In this document: positions 1 to 8,366 of the stretch, one piece after another | Layout of the letters: the number at the start of each line of letters is the position of its first letter | Position numbering within the stretch: the first letter of the stretch is position 1 | NCBI GenBank assembly: GCA_050330635.1 | Contig: JBHJNQ010000014.1 | Span: forward strand, 10,357-74,356 | Direction of reading: 5' to 3' | DNA: 64,000 bases | Source of the DNA: CADEDH01 sp050330635 | Lineage (GTDB): Bacteria > Actinomycetota > Acidimicrobiia > Acidimicrobiales > SZUA-35 | Translations under genes and position numbers: made by a program | The notes under the pieces: generated by a model | Databases searched by the model: none | Seen by the model: the letters and a program-made list of their open reading frames with translations, nothing else | Told to the model about the DNA's origin: nothing

Positions 1-1
1 C

Positions 2-697
2 GCCTACCTGGTCACACGGGGTGGCGGCGAGCCGGCGGGCGAGCCGACGGCGGTCGGCGACACGGTCACCACCGTGGCCGAGCGGGCTGGAGCGGCGGAG
101 GACCCCGGTGTCACCGCCTCCACCGTGGCCGATGCCGCCGCCTCGCCGACCGCGGCCGATGCACCCTACGTGATCTTCGACGAGGCGGCGATGGGCCCCA
201 TCGACGCCGACACCCCGTACACCCTCGCCGTCGGTGCCGGTCCCGAGAGCGCCAACTACCAGCTCCTGGTCGACGAGGTACCGGCCGCCGATCCGGCACC
301 GGAGCTGCCGCCCGCGACGTTCGCCCCCGGCCGGCACCTGCTGGTGGTGAACATCACGAGCCCGGCCGGCGACACGGCCACCAGCCCGGTGCTCGTCTAC
401 GCTCTCGACCCCCAGCCCGTGACGGGCCACCTGGTCAACCTGTCGTCGGTCAGCATCGACGGCGAGGGTTGGATCGAGGCGGTCCGGCAGTTCGACGAGT
501 TCGTGGCGGCGGGCCACACCGAGGCTCGGCTCATGCCGAGCGCCTGGTTCCCGAGCCTCCCGGCCGGGTACTGGAACATCGTCGTCGGCGGGTTCGCCGA
601 CAGCGCGGCGGCAACCTCTTACTGCGAGCAGTTCGGTCTCGCCGTACCCGGGGACTGCTTCGCCCGCTATCTCGAACCCCCGTCTGCCGGTGGTTGA
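2..697 (+). CDS. C-terminal part of a protein sharing its tail domain with the downstream kinase (5' partial)
   Basis: The frame is open from the left window edge, so the start lies outside; 231 codons are visible. The visible protein begins with an Ala/Thr/Pro-rich linker and ends in a roughly 140-residue domain that is clearly paralogous to the C-terminus of the next gene. Shared signatures include NL-S-SI, VAAGH, FPSL-G-WN and a final YC-F-LA-P--CFA pattern. The GGFADSAAATSYCEQF segment resembles SPOR-type repeats, but this is only a shape similarity. By analogy with its neighbour the missing N-terminus may be a kinase plus a membrane segment, which would place this tail outside the cell. 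Its stop overlaps the next start by 8 bases, suggesting co-translation. Confidence 0.75.
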   Translation, partial: AYLVTRGGGEPAGEPTAVGDTVTTVAERAGAAEDPGVTASTVADAAASPTAADAPYVIFDEAAMGPIDADTPYTLAVGAGPESANYQLLVDEVPAADPAPELPPATFAPGRHLLVVNITSPAGDTATSPVLVYALDPQPVTGHLVNLSSVSIDGEGWIEAVRQFDEFVAAGHTEARLMPSAWFPSLPAGYWNIVVGGFADSAAATSYCEQFGLAVPGDCFARYLEPPSAGG

Positions 698-2519
698 CGA
701 TGCGGCGACCATCGATCTCGGCATCGCCGGTCTCGGCCCAGCGGTCCGCATCGGCAGCGGCGGCTTCGCCGACGTCTTCCGGGCTCCGCAGATTAACCTC
801 CGACGCGAGGTAGCGGTCAAGGTTCTCCGGGCCCCGGCCGACGACGCCCAGGCTCGGATGCGGTTCGAGCGCGAGTGCCACGCCCTCGGCGCCGTGTCCG
901 GGCATCCGAACATCGTCGGGGTCCACGAGGGGGGCTTCACCCCGGACGGGCGGGCCTACCTGATCATGGAGTTCTTTCCCGGGGGTTCGCTGCGCGACCG
1001 CCTCGACCGGGATGGCCCGCTCCCACCGTCCGAGGTCGCCGACGTGGGCCGGAAGATCGGGCGGGCCCTTGGTGTGGCCCACGAGGCGGGTGTGGTCCAC
1101 CGGGACGTGAAGCCGGCCAACATCCTCGTGTCGGCGTGGGGGGAGCCGGCCCTGGCCGATTTCGGGATCGCGCGCGTCGACGGTGGTCAGCAGACCGCCA
1201 CCGGTCTCGTGACCGCCAGCTTCATCCACGCCGCCCCCGAGGTGTTGGAGGGGGCGAGCCCGTCGCCCAGCTCCGACCTGTACTCCCTCGGATCGACCCT
1301 GTTCGAGCTCTTCACCGGGGTGGCCCCCCATTTCCGGCCCGACGACGAGTCGGTGTGGGCTCTCATGAACCGGGTCGTCTCGGAGCCCGTCCCCGACCCG
1401 GCCACCGTGGGTATGCCGGAACCGCTGGCGTCGACCGTGCGCCGGGCCACCGCCCGGCGACCGGCCGACCGCTTCTCCCGGGCGTCCGACTTCGTGACCG
1501 CCCTGTCGGCGGGCGGTGGCCCGGCCCCGAGCTCCCACCCGGTGACCGTGCCGTCGCCGCCGCCGTCGAAACCACCCGCCGACCGCTGGTCCACGCCCCA
1601 GCTGGCGGCCGAGCCCACCGTCTACATGACACCGAGCGAGCCCTCCACCCCGCTCCTCGCCTTCGGCCAACCGACCCTCGTCCAGCCCCCGGGAGACGTC
1701 CCCTTGGCCCGGAGGGGGCCGGCGGGGCCCGGTTCGTCCCTGGCGGGGCCGGGCCCGTACCCCTCCCCCGGGGCCCACCCGGCGCCGTCGCCACCCTTCG
1801 ACGACCGTCTGGCCTCGTCGCCGTCGCCGCGGATGCCCGACACCGCCACCCCGGCACCCTGGCGCACGGGCAGGTCTCCTGCCGCCATCCTCGCCGCCAC
1901 GGTCGCTGCGGTCGTCGTGGTGGTCGGTCTCGGGGTCGCAGCCCGGTTGATCCTCCCGTCCGGGTCGGACGAGCTCGATCGCCCGGTGCTGGGCCTGGCG
2001 GCCGCCGACATCGGGCCGCTACAGGCAGGATCGAGCTATCAGATCTCCGTGACCGGCCCCGGGGTGGACGGGTCGGCGGGCTTCCAGACGTTGGTCGACG
2101 GCACGCCCGTCGGCCCGCTCACGATCGGTGAGCTCGAACCGTTCGCCCCACCGGCCGGCCGCCACCAGCTCCAGATCCAGGTGACCCGCCAGGACGAGGT
2201 CGCCGTGACCGAGCCCGTCGAGTTCTACGCCATCGGCGACGCTCCGGACGCCGGGTTCCGGGCCAACCTCGCCTCGCTGAGCATCGGTTCGGAGAACTGG
2301 CCGGCCGCCCTCGACGCCTTCGACCGGCTGGTGGCCGCCGGTCACGACGACCTCCAGCTCCTGACCAGCGACGCCTTTCCGTCGCTCCGACCGGGCTTCT
2401 GGAACCTCTTCGTCCCGGGGTTCGGCCAGGACCGGCAGGCCGCCGAGGCCTACTGCGCCGAGTTCGATCTCGCCATCCCAAACGAGTGCTTCGCCTCCCG
2501 CTTCGACCCGGAGGGGTGA
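690..2519 (+). CDS. Transmembrane Ser/Thr protein kinase with extracellular C-terminal domain
   Basis: This is a 609-residue Hanks-type kinase starting at a GTG that overlaps the upstream stop. The N-terminal 270 residues hold the full catalytic set: glycine loop IGSGGFADVF, the lysine in VAVKVL, catalytic loop HRDVKPANIL and the DFG motif in LADFGIARV, so it should be active. A long Pro/Ser-rich juxtamembrane linker follows, then one hydrophobic helix (AAILAATVAAVVVVV region, about residues 400-420). The remaining roughly 180 residues would be extracellular and are paralogous to the tail of the upstream protein. There are no PASTA repeats, so this is not a PknB/cell-wall type. A signal-sensing role for the tail is inference. 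Confidence 0.93.
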   Translation: MVDDAATIDLGIAGLGPAVRIGSGGFADVFRAPQINLRREVAVKVLRAPADDAQARMRFERECHALGAVSGHPNIVGVHEGGFTPDGRAYLIMEFFPGGSLRDRLDRDGPLPPSEVADVGRKIGRALGVAHEAGVVHRDVKPANILVSAWGEPALADFGIARVDGGQQTATGLVTASFIHAAPEVLEGASPSPSSDLYSLGSTLFELFTGVAPHFRPDDESVWALMNRVVSEPVPDPATVGMPEPLASTVRRATARRPADRFSRASDFVTALSAGGGPAPSSHPVTVPSPPPSKPPADRWSTPQLAAEPTVYMTPSEPSTPLLAFGQPTLVQPPGDVPLARRGPAGPGSSLAGPGPYPSPGAHPAPSPPFDDRLASSPSPRMPDTATPAPWRTGRSPAAILAATVAAVVVVVGLGVAARLILPSGSDELDRPVLGLAAADIGPLQAGSSYQISVTGPGVDGSAGFQTLVDGTPVGPLTIGELEPFAPPAGRHQLQIQVTRQDEVAVTEPVEFYAIGDAPDAGFRANLASLSIGSENWPAALDAFDRLVAAGHDDLQLLTSDAFPSLRPGFWNLFVPGFGQDRQAAEAYCAEFDLAIPNECFASRFDPEG

Positions 2520-2564
2520 TCGGCAACTTGGGCCGGTCGTGCCGGTACTGGAACACTGGGCCCG

Positions 2565-3869
2565 ATGCGATCGCCGATGACGGTCTTCCACGGCTGGAAG
2601 GTGGTGGGAGCAGGGGCTGCGATCCAGGCGCTCCACAGTGGCCTGATGAACCTGGCGTTCGGGAACTACGCCGTGGTGCTCGAACGGGAGTACGGCTGGA
2701 GCAAGACACTGTTCTCGGCCGCCTACTCACTGACGAGGGTCGAGAGCGGGCTGCTCGGACCGGCTCAGGGATGGGCCCTCGACCGGTACGGCACCAAGCG
2801 GGTGATGCGGCTCGGCGTGGTGGTGATGACCATCGGCTTCCTGCTGTTCAGCCAGATCCGCACCGCCCCGCAGTTCTTCGGGGCCTACCTGGTCATGTCG
2901 GTGGGGATGAGCCTGTCCGGCTTCCTGTCCATCACCACCGCCACCGTCCGCTGGTTCGAGCGTAAGCGGGCCCGGGCCCTGGCCCTGTCCGGCACCGGGT
3001 TCGCCATCGGCGGGATCGTCACCCCCGGGGTGGTGTGGTTGCTCGAGACCCACGGCTGGCGGTGGACGGCGGGGCTCAGCGCCGTGCTGTTCTTCGCCGT
3101 CGCCATGCCCCTCGTCTCGGTGTTCGGCCCGTCGCCGGCCGAGTTGGGCCAGCCGGTGGACGGGACACCGTCGGCGGGCCTCGACGCCCGAGCCCGGGCC
3201 GAGGGGGTGACCGATGTCCACTTCACCGCCACCGAAGCGCTGCGGACCCAGGCCTTCTGGATGATCTCCCTCGGCCACGCCTCCGCCCTGTTGGTGGTGG
3301 GGGCCGTCATCGCCCATCTCCCCCTGTACCTGACGACGGAGCAGGGCATGACGCTCCAGCAGGCCAGCTTCGTCGGTGGCGCCCTCCCCCTGCTCCAGCT
3401 CGTCGGCCAACTCGTGGGCGGGGTGCTCGGTGACCGGTTCAACAAGCGGCTGCTGGCGTCGTGCGCCATGCTGGGTCACATGGCGGGGCTCCTGCTGTTG
3501 ACCTACGCCACGTCGCGGTGGATGATCTGGCTCTTCATCCCCCTGCACGGGCTGGCGTGGGGCATCAGAGGCCCGCTGATGCAGGCGCTGCGGGCCGACT
3601 ACTTCGGCGCCACCTCGTTCGGCAAGATCATGGGCCTCTCGTCGCTGGTCGTGATGCTCGGCATGATCGGTGGCCCGCTGCTGGCGGGGATACTGGCCGA
3701 CACGACCGGCTCCTATCGCCTGGGCTTCACGATCCTCGCCTTCCTGGCCGGAGCGGGGCTGACGTTCTTCGTCCTGGCCTCCCCGCCCTCGCCGCCGGGG
3801 CGCGGCCCCGTGCCGGAGGCGCCGGAACCGGCCGCCGATGCCCTCACCACTCCGGGAGCTCCGGGATGA
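2565..3869 (+). CDS. MFS transporter
   Basis: This is a 434-residue integral membrane protein with about 12 hydrophobic segments. A motif-A-like loop, GWALDRYGTKRVMRLG, lies between segments 2 and 3. The N-terminal HGWKVV start resembles monocarboxylate or oxalate/formate antiporter-like MFS proteins, but the substrate cannot be read from sequence. Two nearby ATGs are possible (2565 and 2577), and neither has a convincing ribosome-binding site. It lies 45 bases after the kinase gene, with no sign that the two are functionally linked. Confidence 0.85.
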   Translation: MRSPMTVFHGWKVVGAGAAIQALHSGLMNLAFGNYAVVLEREYGWSKTLFSAAYSLTRVESGLLGPAQGWALDRYGTKRVMRLGVVVMTIGFLLFSQIRTAPQFFGAYLVMSVGMSLSGFLSITTATVRWFERKRARALALSGTGFAIGGIVTPGVVWLLETHGWRWTAGLSAVLFFAVAMPLVSVFGPSPAELGQPVDGTPSAGLDARARAEGVTDVHFTATEALRTQAFWMISLGHASALLVVGAVIAHLPLYLTTEQGMTLQQASFVGGALPLLQLVGQLVGGVLGDRFNKRLLASCAMLGHMAGLLLLTYATSRWMIWLFIPLHGLAWGIRGPLMQALRADYFGATSFGKIMGLSSLVVMLGMIGGPLLAGILADTTGSYRLGFTILAFLAGAGLTFFVLASPPSPPGRGPVPEAPEPAADALTTPGAPG

Positions 3870-3991
3870 CACGAGCGGTGGGCAGCCGACGCCGACCGCA
3901 CCCTGTGGCGCGACAGCATCGGCGACCTGTTCGCCCGCCGTCCCGGCTCCCGCCTCCCCTCTCGACGATGGGCTCGGCGGGTCGGACCGGA

Positions 3992-4333
3992 TCAGTGAGC
4001 GGGCGGCCGGGCGGCGAGGGCCCGGCCCACCACGTCGAGCTCGGCCGGTGCCACCACGCCGGTGTCGGCCAACAGGCGCTCCAGCGCCCGTTGCCAGCAC
4101 CCCCAGTAGTCGTAGTCGTCGGCGTGGGCGATCTCGGTCTCGTGCTCACCGATGGTGGCGATCAGGCCCTGGCGGAACCGTTCCCAGTCGAGCAGGTCCC
4201 GTTCCCGGAGCCGCATGGTGGTGGCGAACAGCCGGGACTGCCAGGGGGCGGTGAAGACCAGTTCCCCGTTGGCCCGCGGTGGAGCGGCCGGGCCGTCGTC
4301 GTCGAGCGGGTCGCCGGCGCCGTCGCCGCTCAC
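3992..4333 (-). CDS. Nitrile hydratase accessory (activator) protein
   Basis: This 113-residue protein is the last gene of the nitrile hydratase operon. The body carries the accessory-protein signature F-APWQSRLFA near the N-terminus, then LDWERFRQGLI and YWGCWQRALERLL. In cobalt-type enzymes such small beta-subunit-like proteins insert the metal and promote cysteine oxidation in the alpha subunit. The GTG start at 4333 forms a GTGA overlap with the alpha-subunit stop, so the start is set by translational coupling. Its position after beta and alpha matches Rhodococcus-type low-molecular-mass nitrile hydratase operons. Confidence 0.88.
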   Translation of the reverse strand: MSGDGAGDPLDDDGPAAPPRANGELVFTAPWQSRLFATTMRLRERDLLDWERFRQGLIATIGEHETEIAHADDYDYWGCWQRALERLLADTGVVAPAELDVVGRALAARPPAH

Positions 4334-4959
4334 CGGTCGACCTCGACGCGGGCCACGCCGATCATGGCGTCGCGGGTCACGAGCTCCCGCAGCTCGTCCT
4401 CGGTCAGGTGGTCGGTGCCCGCCGGCCGCTCGGGGAGGACCAGGTAGCGGACCTCGGCGCTCGAGTCCCATACCTGGATGGTGACGTCGGGCTCGAGGGC
4501 GAGCCCCATCTCTTCGAGCACGGCCCGGGGCTCCCGCACGATCCGCGACCGGTACTCGGGCGACTTGTACCAGGCCGGGGGCAGGCCGAGGATCGTCCAG
4601 GGGTAGCAGGAGCACAGGGTGCAGCAGACGACGTTGTGGAGCCCGGGCCCGTTGGCCACCACCTCCAGTCGCTCGAGCCGACCGGGGTTGACGCCGACCT
4701 CGGTCACCGCCGCCGTGGCGTCGGCCAGGAGCCGGTCCCGGAAGCCATCGTCGATCCAGGCCCTGGCCACGACCGAGGCACCGATCATGGGCCCGATCCG
4801 CTCGTTCCACGTCTCCAGATAGTGGTCGACCTCGGTCTCGGTGAGCAGGCCCTTGTCGATCAGGATGGCCTCGAGCGCCTCGGCCCGGATGGCCTGGCCC
4901 CGTCGGAGCGGATCGTCGTGGTCGTGGTGATGCTCATGATCGTCGTGGTCGTGGGTCAT
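4330..4959 (-). CDS. nthA: Nitrile hydratase alpha subunit, cobalt type, with His-rich N-terminus
   Basis: This 209-residue subunit hydrates nitriles to amides. The metal-binding site is visible as CTLCSC at residues 113-118, preceded by VVC and followed by YPW. Threonine after the first cysteine is characteristic of the Co(III) form; the Fe form has serine there. The WDSSAEVRYLVLPERPAGT stretch is typical of the family. The start at 4959 is preceded by GAGGAG and overlaps the beta stop (ATGA). The first 16 residues are an unusual His/Asp-rich tail (HDHDDHEHHHDHDD), plausibly a metal-handling extension. Thiocyanate hydrolase is a related alternative, but subunit order and length favour nitrile hydratase. 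Confidence 0.95.
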   Translation of the reverse strand: MTHDHDDHEHHHDHDDPLRRGQAIRAEALEAILIDKGLLTETEVDHYLETWNERIGPMIGASVVARAWIDDGFRDRLLADATAAVTEVGVNPGRLERLEVVANGPGLHNVVCCTLCSCYPWTILGLPPAWYKSPEYRSRIVREPRAVLEEMGLALEPDVTIQVWDSSAEVRYLVLPERPAGTDHLTEDELRELVTRDAMIGVARVEVDR

Positions 4960-5687
4960 GGTCGTGCTCCTCGGTTCTCGGTGGCCGCCGGGGAGGCGGG
5001 ACCATCCTCGTCGGGTCGAAGGTAGGTCTCGAACAGGTCGAGGTGGCAGCGCTGGGCCGGGTCGGCGTCGGGGCCCCACAGCTCGGTGGCGTCGAAGGCG
5101 ACGGCGTAGACGTGGGTGGGTTGTTCCCCCTCACCATGCGCCATGGTGTCGGGCAGGGTGAAGGCGGGATAGACCCGCACCACGCGACCTCGCCGGCCCC
5201 GGGCGTAGCGGGGGAGCCGGTGGTGGCCTCGGCGGGGGGCGTGGTCGAGGGTGACGACGGGCTCGCCCACGGTGTAGCGAGGTGGCCGGTCGATGGGGCG
5301 AACGAAGCCCGGGTCGCCGTCCCGGGTGGCCTCGAGTCCCTCGGTCGGCTGGAGGCTGGGCGGGGGCGTGGTGGCCGCCGGGTCGACGCCGAGGGCCCGC
5401 ACCGCCGCCTCCACCTCGGCGGTCGAGGCGATCCCCTGCTCGACGAGGGCGACCTCGACGGCGGCCAGCCACCGACCCCAGTAGCCGATGGGAAGGTAGC
5501 TCCGGGGGTCGATCCGCTCGATCCGGTGGCGATGGGCGTCGATGTTCGTCCGTCCGGCCCGCATGAGGGCGAACAGGGCCGCTCCGGCCAGCGCCTCCCA
5601 TCGGCTGTCGACCCTCACCCGCTCCTCCGGAACATAGGGCACGGGCCCGTACCCCTCGACCCCGCCCATGTCGTGCATGCCATCCAT
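4956..5687 (-). CDS. nthB: Nitrile hydratase beta subunit
   Basis: This 243-residue subunit is first in the operon. The N-terminus MDGMHDMGGVEGYGPV is the classic beta-subunit opening. The C-terminal SH3-like half includes RYARGRRGRVVRVYPAFTLPDTMAHGEGE and ends with LFETYL. Its stop overlaps the alpha ATG by four bases, giving tight stoichiometric coupling. The start at 5687 is chosen by homology; upstream in-frame sequence is low-quality and runs into the divergent gene. The beta-alpha-accessory order is that of cobalt enzymes. No dedicated amidase lies beside it, so the amide product must be handled elsewhere. Confidence 0.95.
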   Translation of the reverse strand: MDGMHDMGGVEGYGPVPYVPEERVRVDSRWEALAGAALFALMRAGRTNIDAHRHRIERIDPRSYLPIGYWGRWLAAVEVALVEQGIASTAEVEAAVRALGVDPAATTPPPSLQPTEGLEATRDGDPGFVRPIDRPPRYTVGEPVVTLDHAPRRGHHRLPRYARGRRGRVVRVYPAFTLPDTMAHGEGEQPTHVYAVAFDATELWGPDADPAQRCHLDLFETYLRPDEDGPASPAATENRGARP

Positions 5688-5762
5688 GGCTCGACCGTAG
5701 CCGGCCCGGCGGGCCCCGCTCACCGTCACGCTACGGTGGGCGCCCACCCAGACGCTGATGAG

Positions 5763-6830
5763 GTGAGCAGCCCGCACGTGCCGAACGACCACTCCAACCC
5801 CACCGGGCCCCGTCGCCGGCGACGGGACGGCGCCCCCCGGTCGCGGGCGACCTCTCCTCGGAGCGGGCCGATGGCCGCCCTGACCGCCGTCGCCCTCCTC
5901 GTCGCCTCCTGTGGGGGGGATCCGGTGGCGGAGGGGCCGACGACCACACCGTTCGAACCGAAGGCCATCATCAACCTGGTGGTCAACGACTGGACGGCAT
6001 CGGCCCTCGACGTGGCCCTGGCCGAACGCCTCATCGAGCGCCACCTGGGCCACCCGGTCGTGCCCGTCAGGGTCGACTCGACCACCGAGATGTACGAGGG
6101 CCTGGCCGACGGCTCGGTCGACGCGGTGCTGGAGATCTGGCCATCGGCCATGACCGAGCGCGATCGGGGCTACTTCGAGCGGGGGGAGGTGGCCGAGCTC
6201 GGTTCGCTCGGCCCCGTCGGCAAGGTCGGCTGGTACGTGCCCCGCTACCTGGTGGAGGAACATCCCGAGCTGGCCGACTGGCAGGGGCTGGCCACCCCGG
6301 AGGCGGCCGCCCTGTTCGCCACGCCCGAGACCGCCCCCGCCGGTCGGCTCCTCGGCACCGCGCCCGACTACCAGCAGTTCGATCAGCAGCTGATCGACGG
6401 CCTCGGACTGCCTTTCGAGCTCGTCTACTCCGGTTCGGAGGCGGCCACGATGGCCGAGCTGGAGGCCCGGACCTCGGCGCGGGAACCGGTCCTCGTCTAC
6501 TGGTGGTCCCCGACGGCCGCCGTGGCCGCCTTCGACCTGGTCAACGTGAGCCTGCCGCCCCGCAACGAGGCCTGCGCCGCCGCCGCCGAGGCCGGTCAGC
6601 CCATCCGCTGCGACTACCCCGACGACCATCTGCTGAAGGCGGCCTCGCTCGAACTCGAGACCAGGGCCCCCGAGGTCCACCGGTTCCTCACCGCCTTCAC
6701 CCTGACCGTCGATGACCAGCTGCGCCTACTGGAGGACGTCGAGCGTGACGGCCTCACGATCGACGAGGCCGTCGACCAGTGGGTTGCCGCCAACGAGCCG
6801 GTCTGGCGGGCCTGGCTGGAGGAGGGTTGA
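5763..6830 (+). CDS. ABC transporter substrate-binding lipoprotein, glycine betaine/proline (OpuAC-like) type
   Basis: The mature part shows features of the quaternary-amine-binding family: LVVNDWTASALDVALAERLI, VDAVLEIWPS, YVPRYLVEEHPEL and VLVYWWSPTA. A lipobox, VASC, ends a hydrophobic segment (MAALTAVALLVASC), so the protein should be lipid-anchored outside the membrane. The GTG at 5763 gives an Arg-rich n-region before this segment; the internal ATG at 5871 would leave no positive n-region, so the longer form is preferred with modest certainty. It diverges from the nitrile hydratase operon. No permease or ATPase gene is adjacent. Confidence 0.85.
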   Translation: MSSPHVPNDHSNPTGPRRRRRDGAPRSRATSPRSGPMAALTAVALLVASCGGDPVAEGPTTTPFEPKAIINLVVNDWTASALDVALAERLIERHLGHPVVPVRVDSTTEMYEGLADGSVDAVLEIWPSAMTERDRGYFERGEVAELGSLGPVGKVGWYVPRYLVEEHPELADWQGLATPEAAALFATPETAPAGRLLGTAPDYQQFDQQLIDGLGLPFELVYSGSEAATMAELEARTSAREPVLVYWWSPTAAVAAFDLVNVSLPPRNEACAAAAEAGQPIRCDYPDDHLLKAASLELETRAPEVHRFLTAFTLTVDDQLRLLEDVERDGLTIDEAVDQWVAANEPVWRAWLEEG

Positions 6831-6860
6831 CGACGGCCCGGTCCCTTCGACCGGGCCCCG

Positions 6861-8363
6861 TCACAGCCGACCGGCGTCGAGGGCGTCGAGCACCTCGGCC
6901 GCTCGGGCCCGTACCCGGTCGAGGTCGCCCAGGCGCCGCATCCCGGCCAGCGGGAGGCCCATACGATGGTTGGCGGCCAGGGCGTCGGCGTTGCGGGCCA
7001 GGAAGTCCCAGTAGAGGGTGGTGAACGGGCAGGCGGCGTCGCCGGTGCGTTGCCGCGGATCGAACCGGCAGCCGCCGCAGAAATCGCTCATCCGGTCGAT
7101 GTAGGCGCCGCCAGACGCGTAGGGCTTGGTCGCCATCCGACCCCCGTCGGCGTGGAGGGCCATACCGATCACGTTCGGGAGCATGACCCACTCCGCCCCG
7201 TCGACGAACGACGACCACATCCATTCGGTCATGGCCCAGGGCTCGACCCCGGCGGTGAGGGCCAGATTGCCGAGCACCATGAGCCGCTCGATGTGGTGGG
7301 CGTAGCCCCGTCGGTGGACGCCGTCGACGACGGCGGCGACGCAGGCCATGTCGGTTGCGGCGTCGCCGGTGAACGCCGGAGGCACCGCCCGGGTGGCGGC
7401 GAGCTCGTTGGTGCTGCGGTAGTCGGGCATCCACCGCCAGTAGACGCCCCACACGTACTCCCGCCAGCCGATGATCTGGCGTACGAAGCCCTCGACGCTG
7501 TTGATCGGCGCCCGACCGGCATCGAAGGCGGCGACCGCCGCCTCGACCACCTGGCGGGGGTGGAGGAGGCCGAGGTTGAGCGACGAGCTGAGGGCCGAGT
7601 GAGCCAGCTTCCACTCGCCCGCCACCATGGCGTCCTCGTGGGGACCGAACGGGGCCAGGCCCCGCTCGACGAACTCGTCGAGCCGGTGCCGAGCCTGGGC
7701 CCTGGTGACGGGCCACCAGCCCGCCGGGGGGGCTCCCGGGCCGGCGGGAAGTCCGTCGATCACGGCCCGGTCGATGGCGTCGAGCTCGAAGGGCTCGATG
7801 GCGGGCCAGGCCCGGCCGTCGCGGGGTGGAGGTTCCCGGTTCTCGTGGTCGTGGTTCCATCGCCCGCCGACCGGTCCGTCGCCGTCGATCAGCACATCGA
7901 GACGGCGCCGTTGCCAGCGGTAGAAGTCCTCCATCCGTAGCGACGAGCGGCCGCCGGCCCAGCGGGCGAACTCGTCGTAGGGGCACAGGAACTGCTCGTT
8001 CGGCACGACGTCGACGCCGAGGGAAGGGAGGCGGCGGCTGGCGTCCCAACTCATCGGCTCCATGGCGATGACCCGTTCGACACCGAAGGCGTCGACATGG
8101 TGACGCAGACCCTCGGCCAGCGACGGGGCCCGCCGGTGGTCGACGTCGTGGCCCTCGGTCTCTAGTTCGGCGGCGAAGTGACGCATGGCCGAGATCACGA
8201 GATGGGCCCGCTGACGATGCCACCGCTTCGACGTCAGCTTGGCCTCACTCTCGACGAGGAGGACCCGGCACGAGCCGGGATCCCGGCCGGCCAGGGGGCC
8301 GACGTCGGTCGTCAACTGATCGCCGAACACCCAGATAGTCGGTCTCCCGTCACCGGTCGCCAT
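6861..8363 (-). CDS. FeS-type cryptochrome/photolyase family protein (deoxyribodipyrimidine photolyase-related)
   Basis: This 500-residue protein belongs to the prokaryotic (6-4) photolyase/FeS-BCP group. The N-terminus WVFGDQLTTDVGPL is the family opening. The C-terminal FAD domain includes NLGLLHPRQVVEA, the HHIERLMVLGN helix and DGAEWVMLPNVIGM. Candidate iron-sulfur cysteines are seen in MACVAAVV, DFCGGCRF and DAACPF. It likely repairs UV lesions using light. The ATG is three bases after the stop of the acyl-CoA dehydrogenase gene, suggesting they share a transcript. Confidence 0.92.
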   Translation of the reverse strand: MATGDGRPTIWVFGDQLTTDVGPLAGRDPGSCRVLLVESEAKLTSKRWHRQRAHLVISAMRHFAAELETEGHDVDHRRAPSLAEGLRHHVDAFGVERVIAMEPMSWDASRRLPSLGVDVVPNEQFLCPYDEFARWAGGRSSLRMEDFYRWQRRRLDVLIDGDGPVGGRWNHDHENREPPPRDGRAWPAIEPFELDAIDRAVIDGLPAGPGAPPAGWWPVTRAQARHRLDEFVERGLAPFGPHEDAMVAGEWKLAHSALSSSLNLGLLHPRQVVEAAVAAFDAGRAPINSVEGFVRQIIGWREYVWGVYWRWMPDYRSTNELAATRAVPPAFTGDAATDMACVAAVVDGVHRRGYAHHIERLMVLGNLALTAGVEPWAMTEWMWSSFVDGAEWVMLPNVIGMALHADGGRMATKPYASGGAYIDRMSDFCGGCRFDPRQRTGDAACPFTTLYWDFLARNADALAANHRMGLPLAGMRRLGDLDRVRARAAEVLDALDAGRL

Positions 8364-8366
8364 GCC

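Noticed and set aside
3880..3980. Coding-like plus-strand string ERWAADADRTLWRDSIGDLFARR after the MFS stop
   Set aside because: No start codon, no family match I can name, and it runs into the nitrile hydratase accessory gene; possibly a tiny remnant but unsupported.
5043..5762. Long plus-strand open stretch leading into the binding-protein gene
   Set aside because: It is the antisense of the nitrile hydratase beta gene; homology to the binding protein begins only after about 5870.
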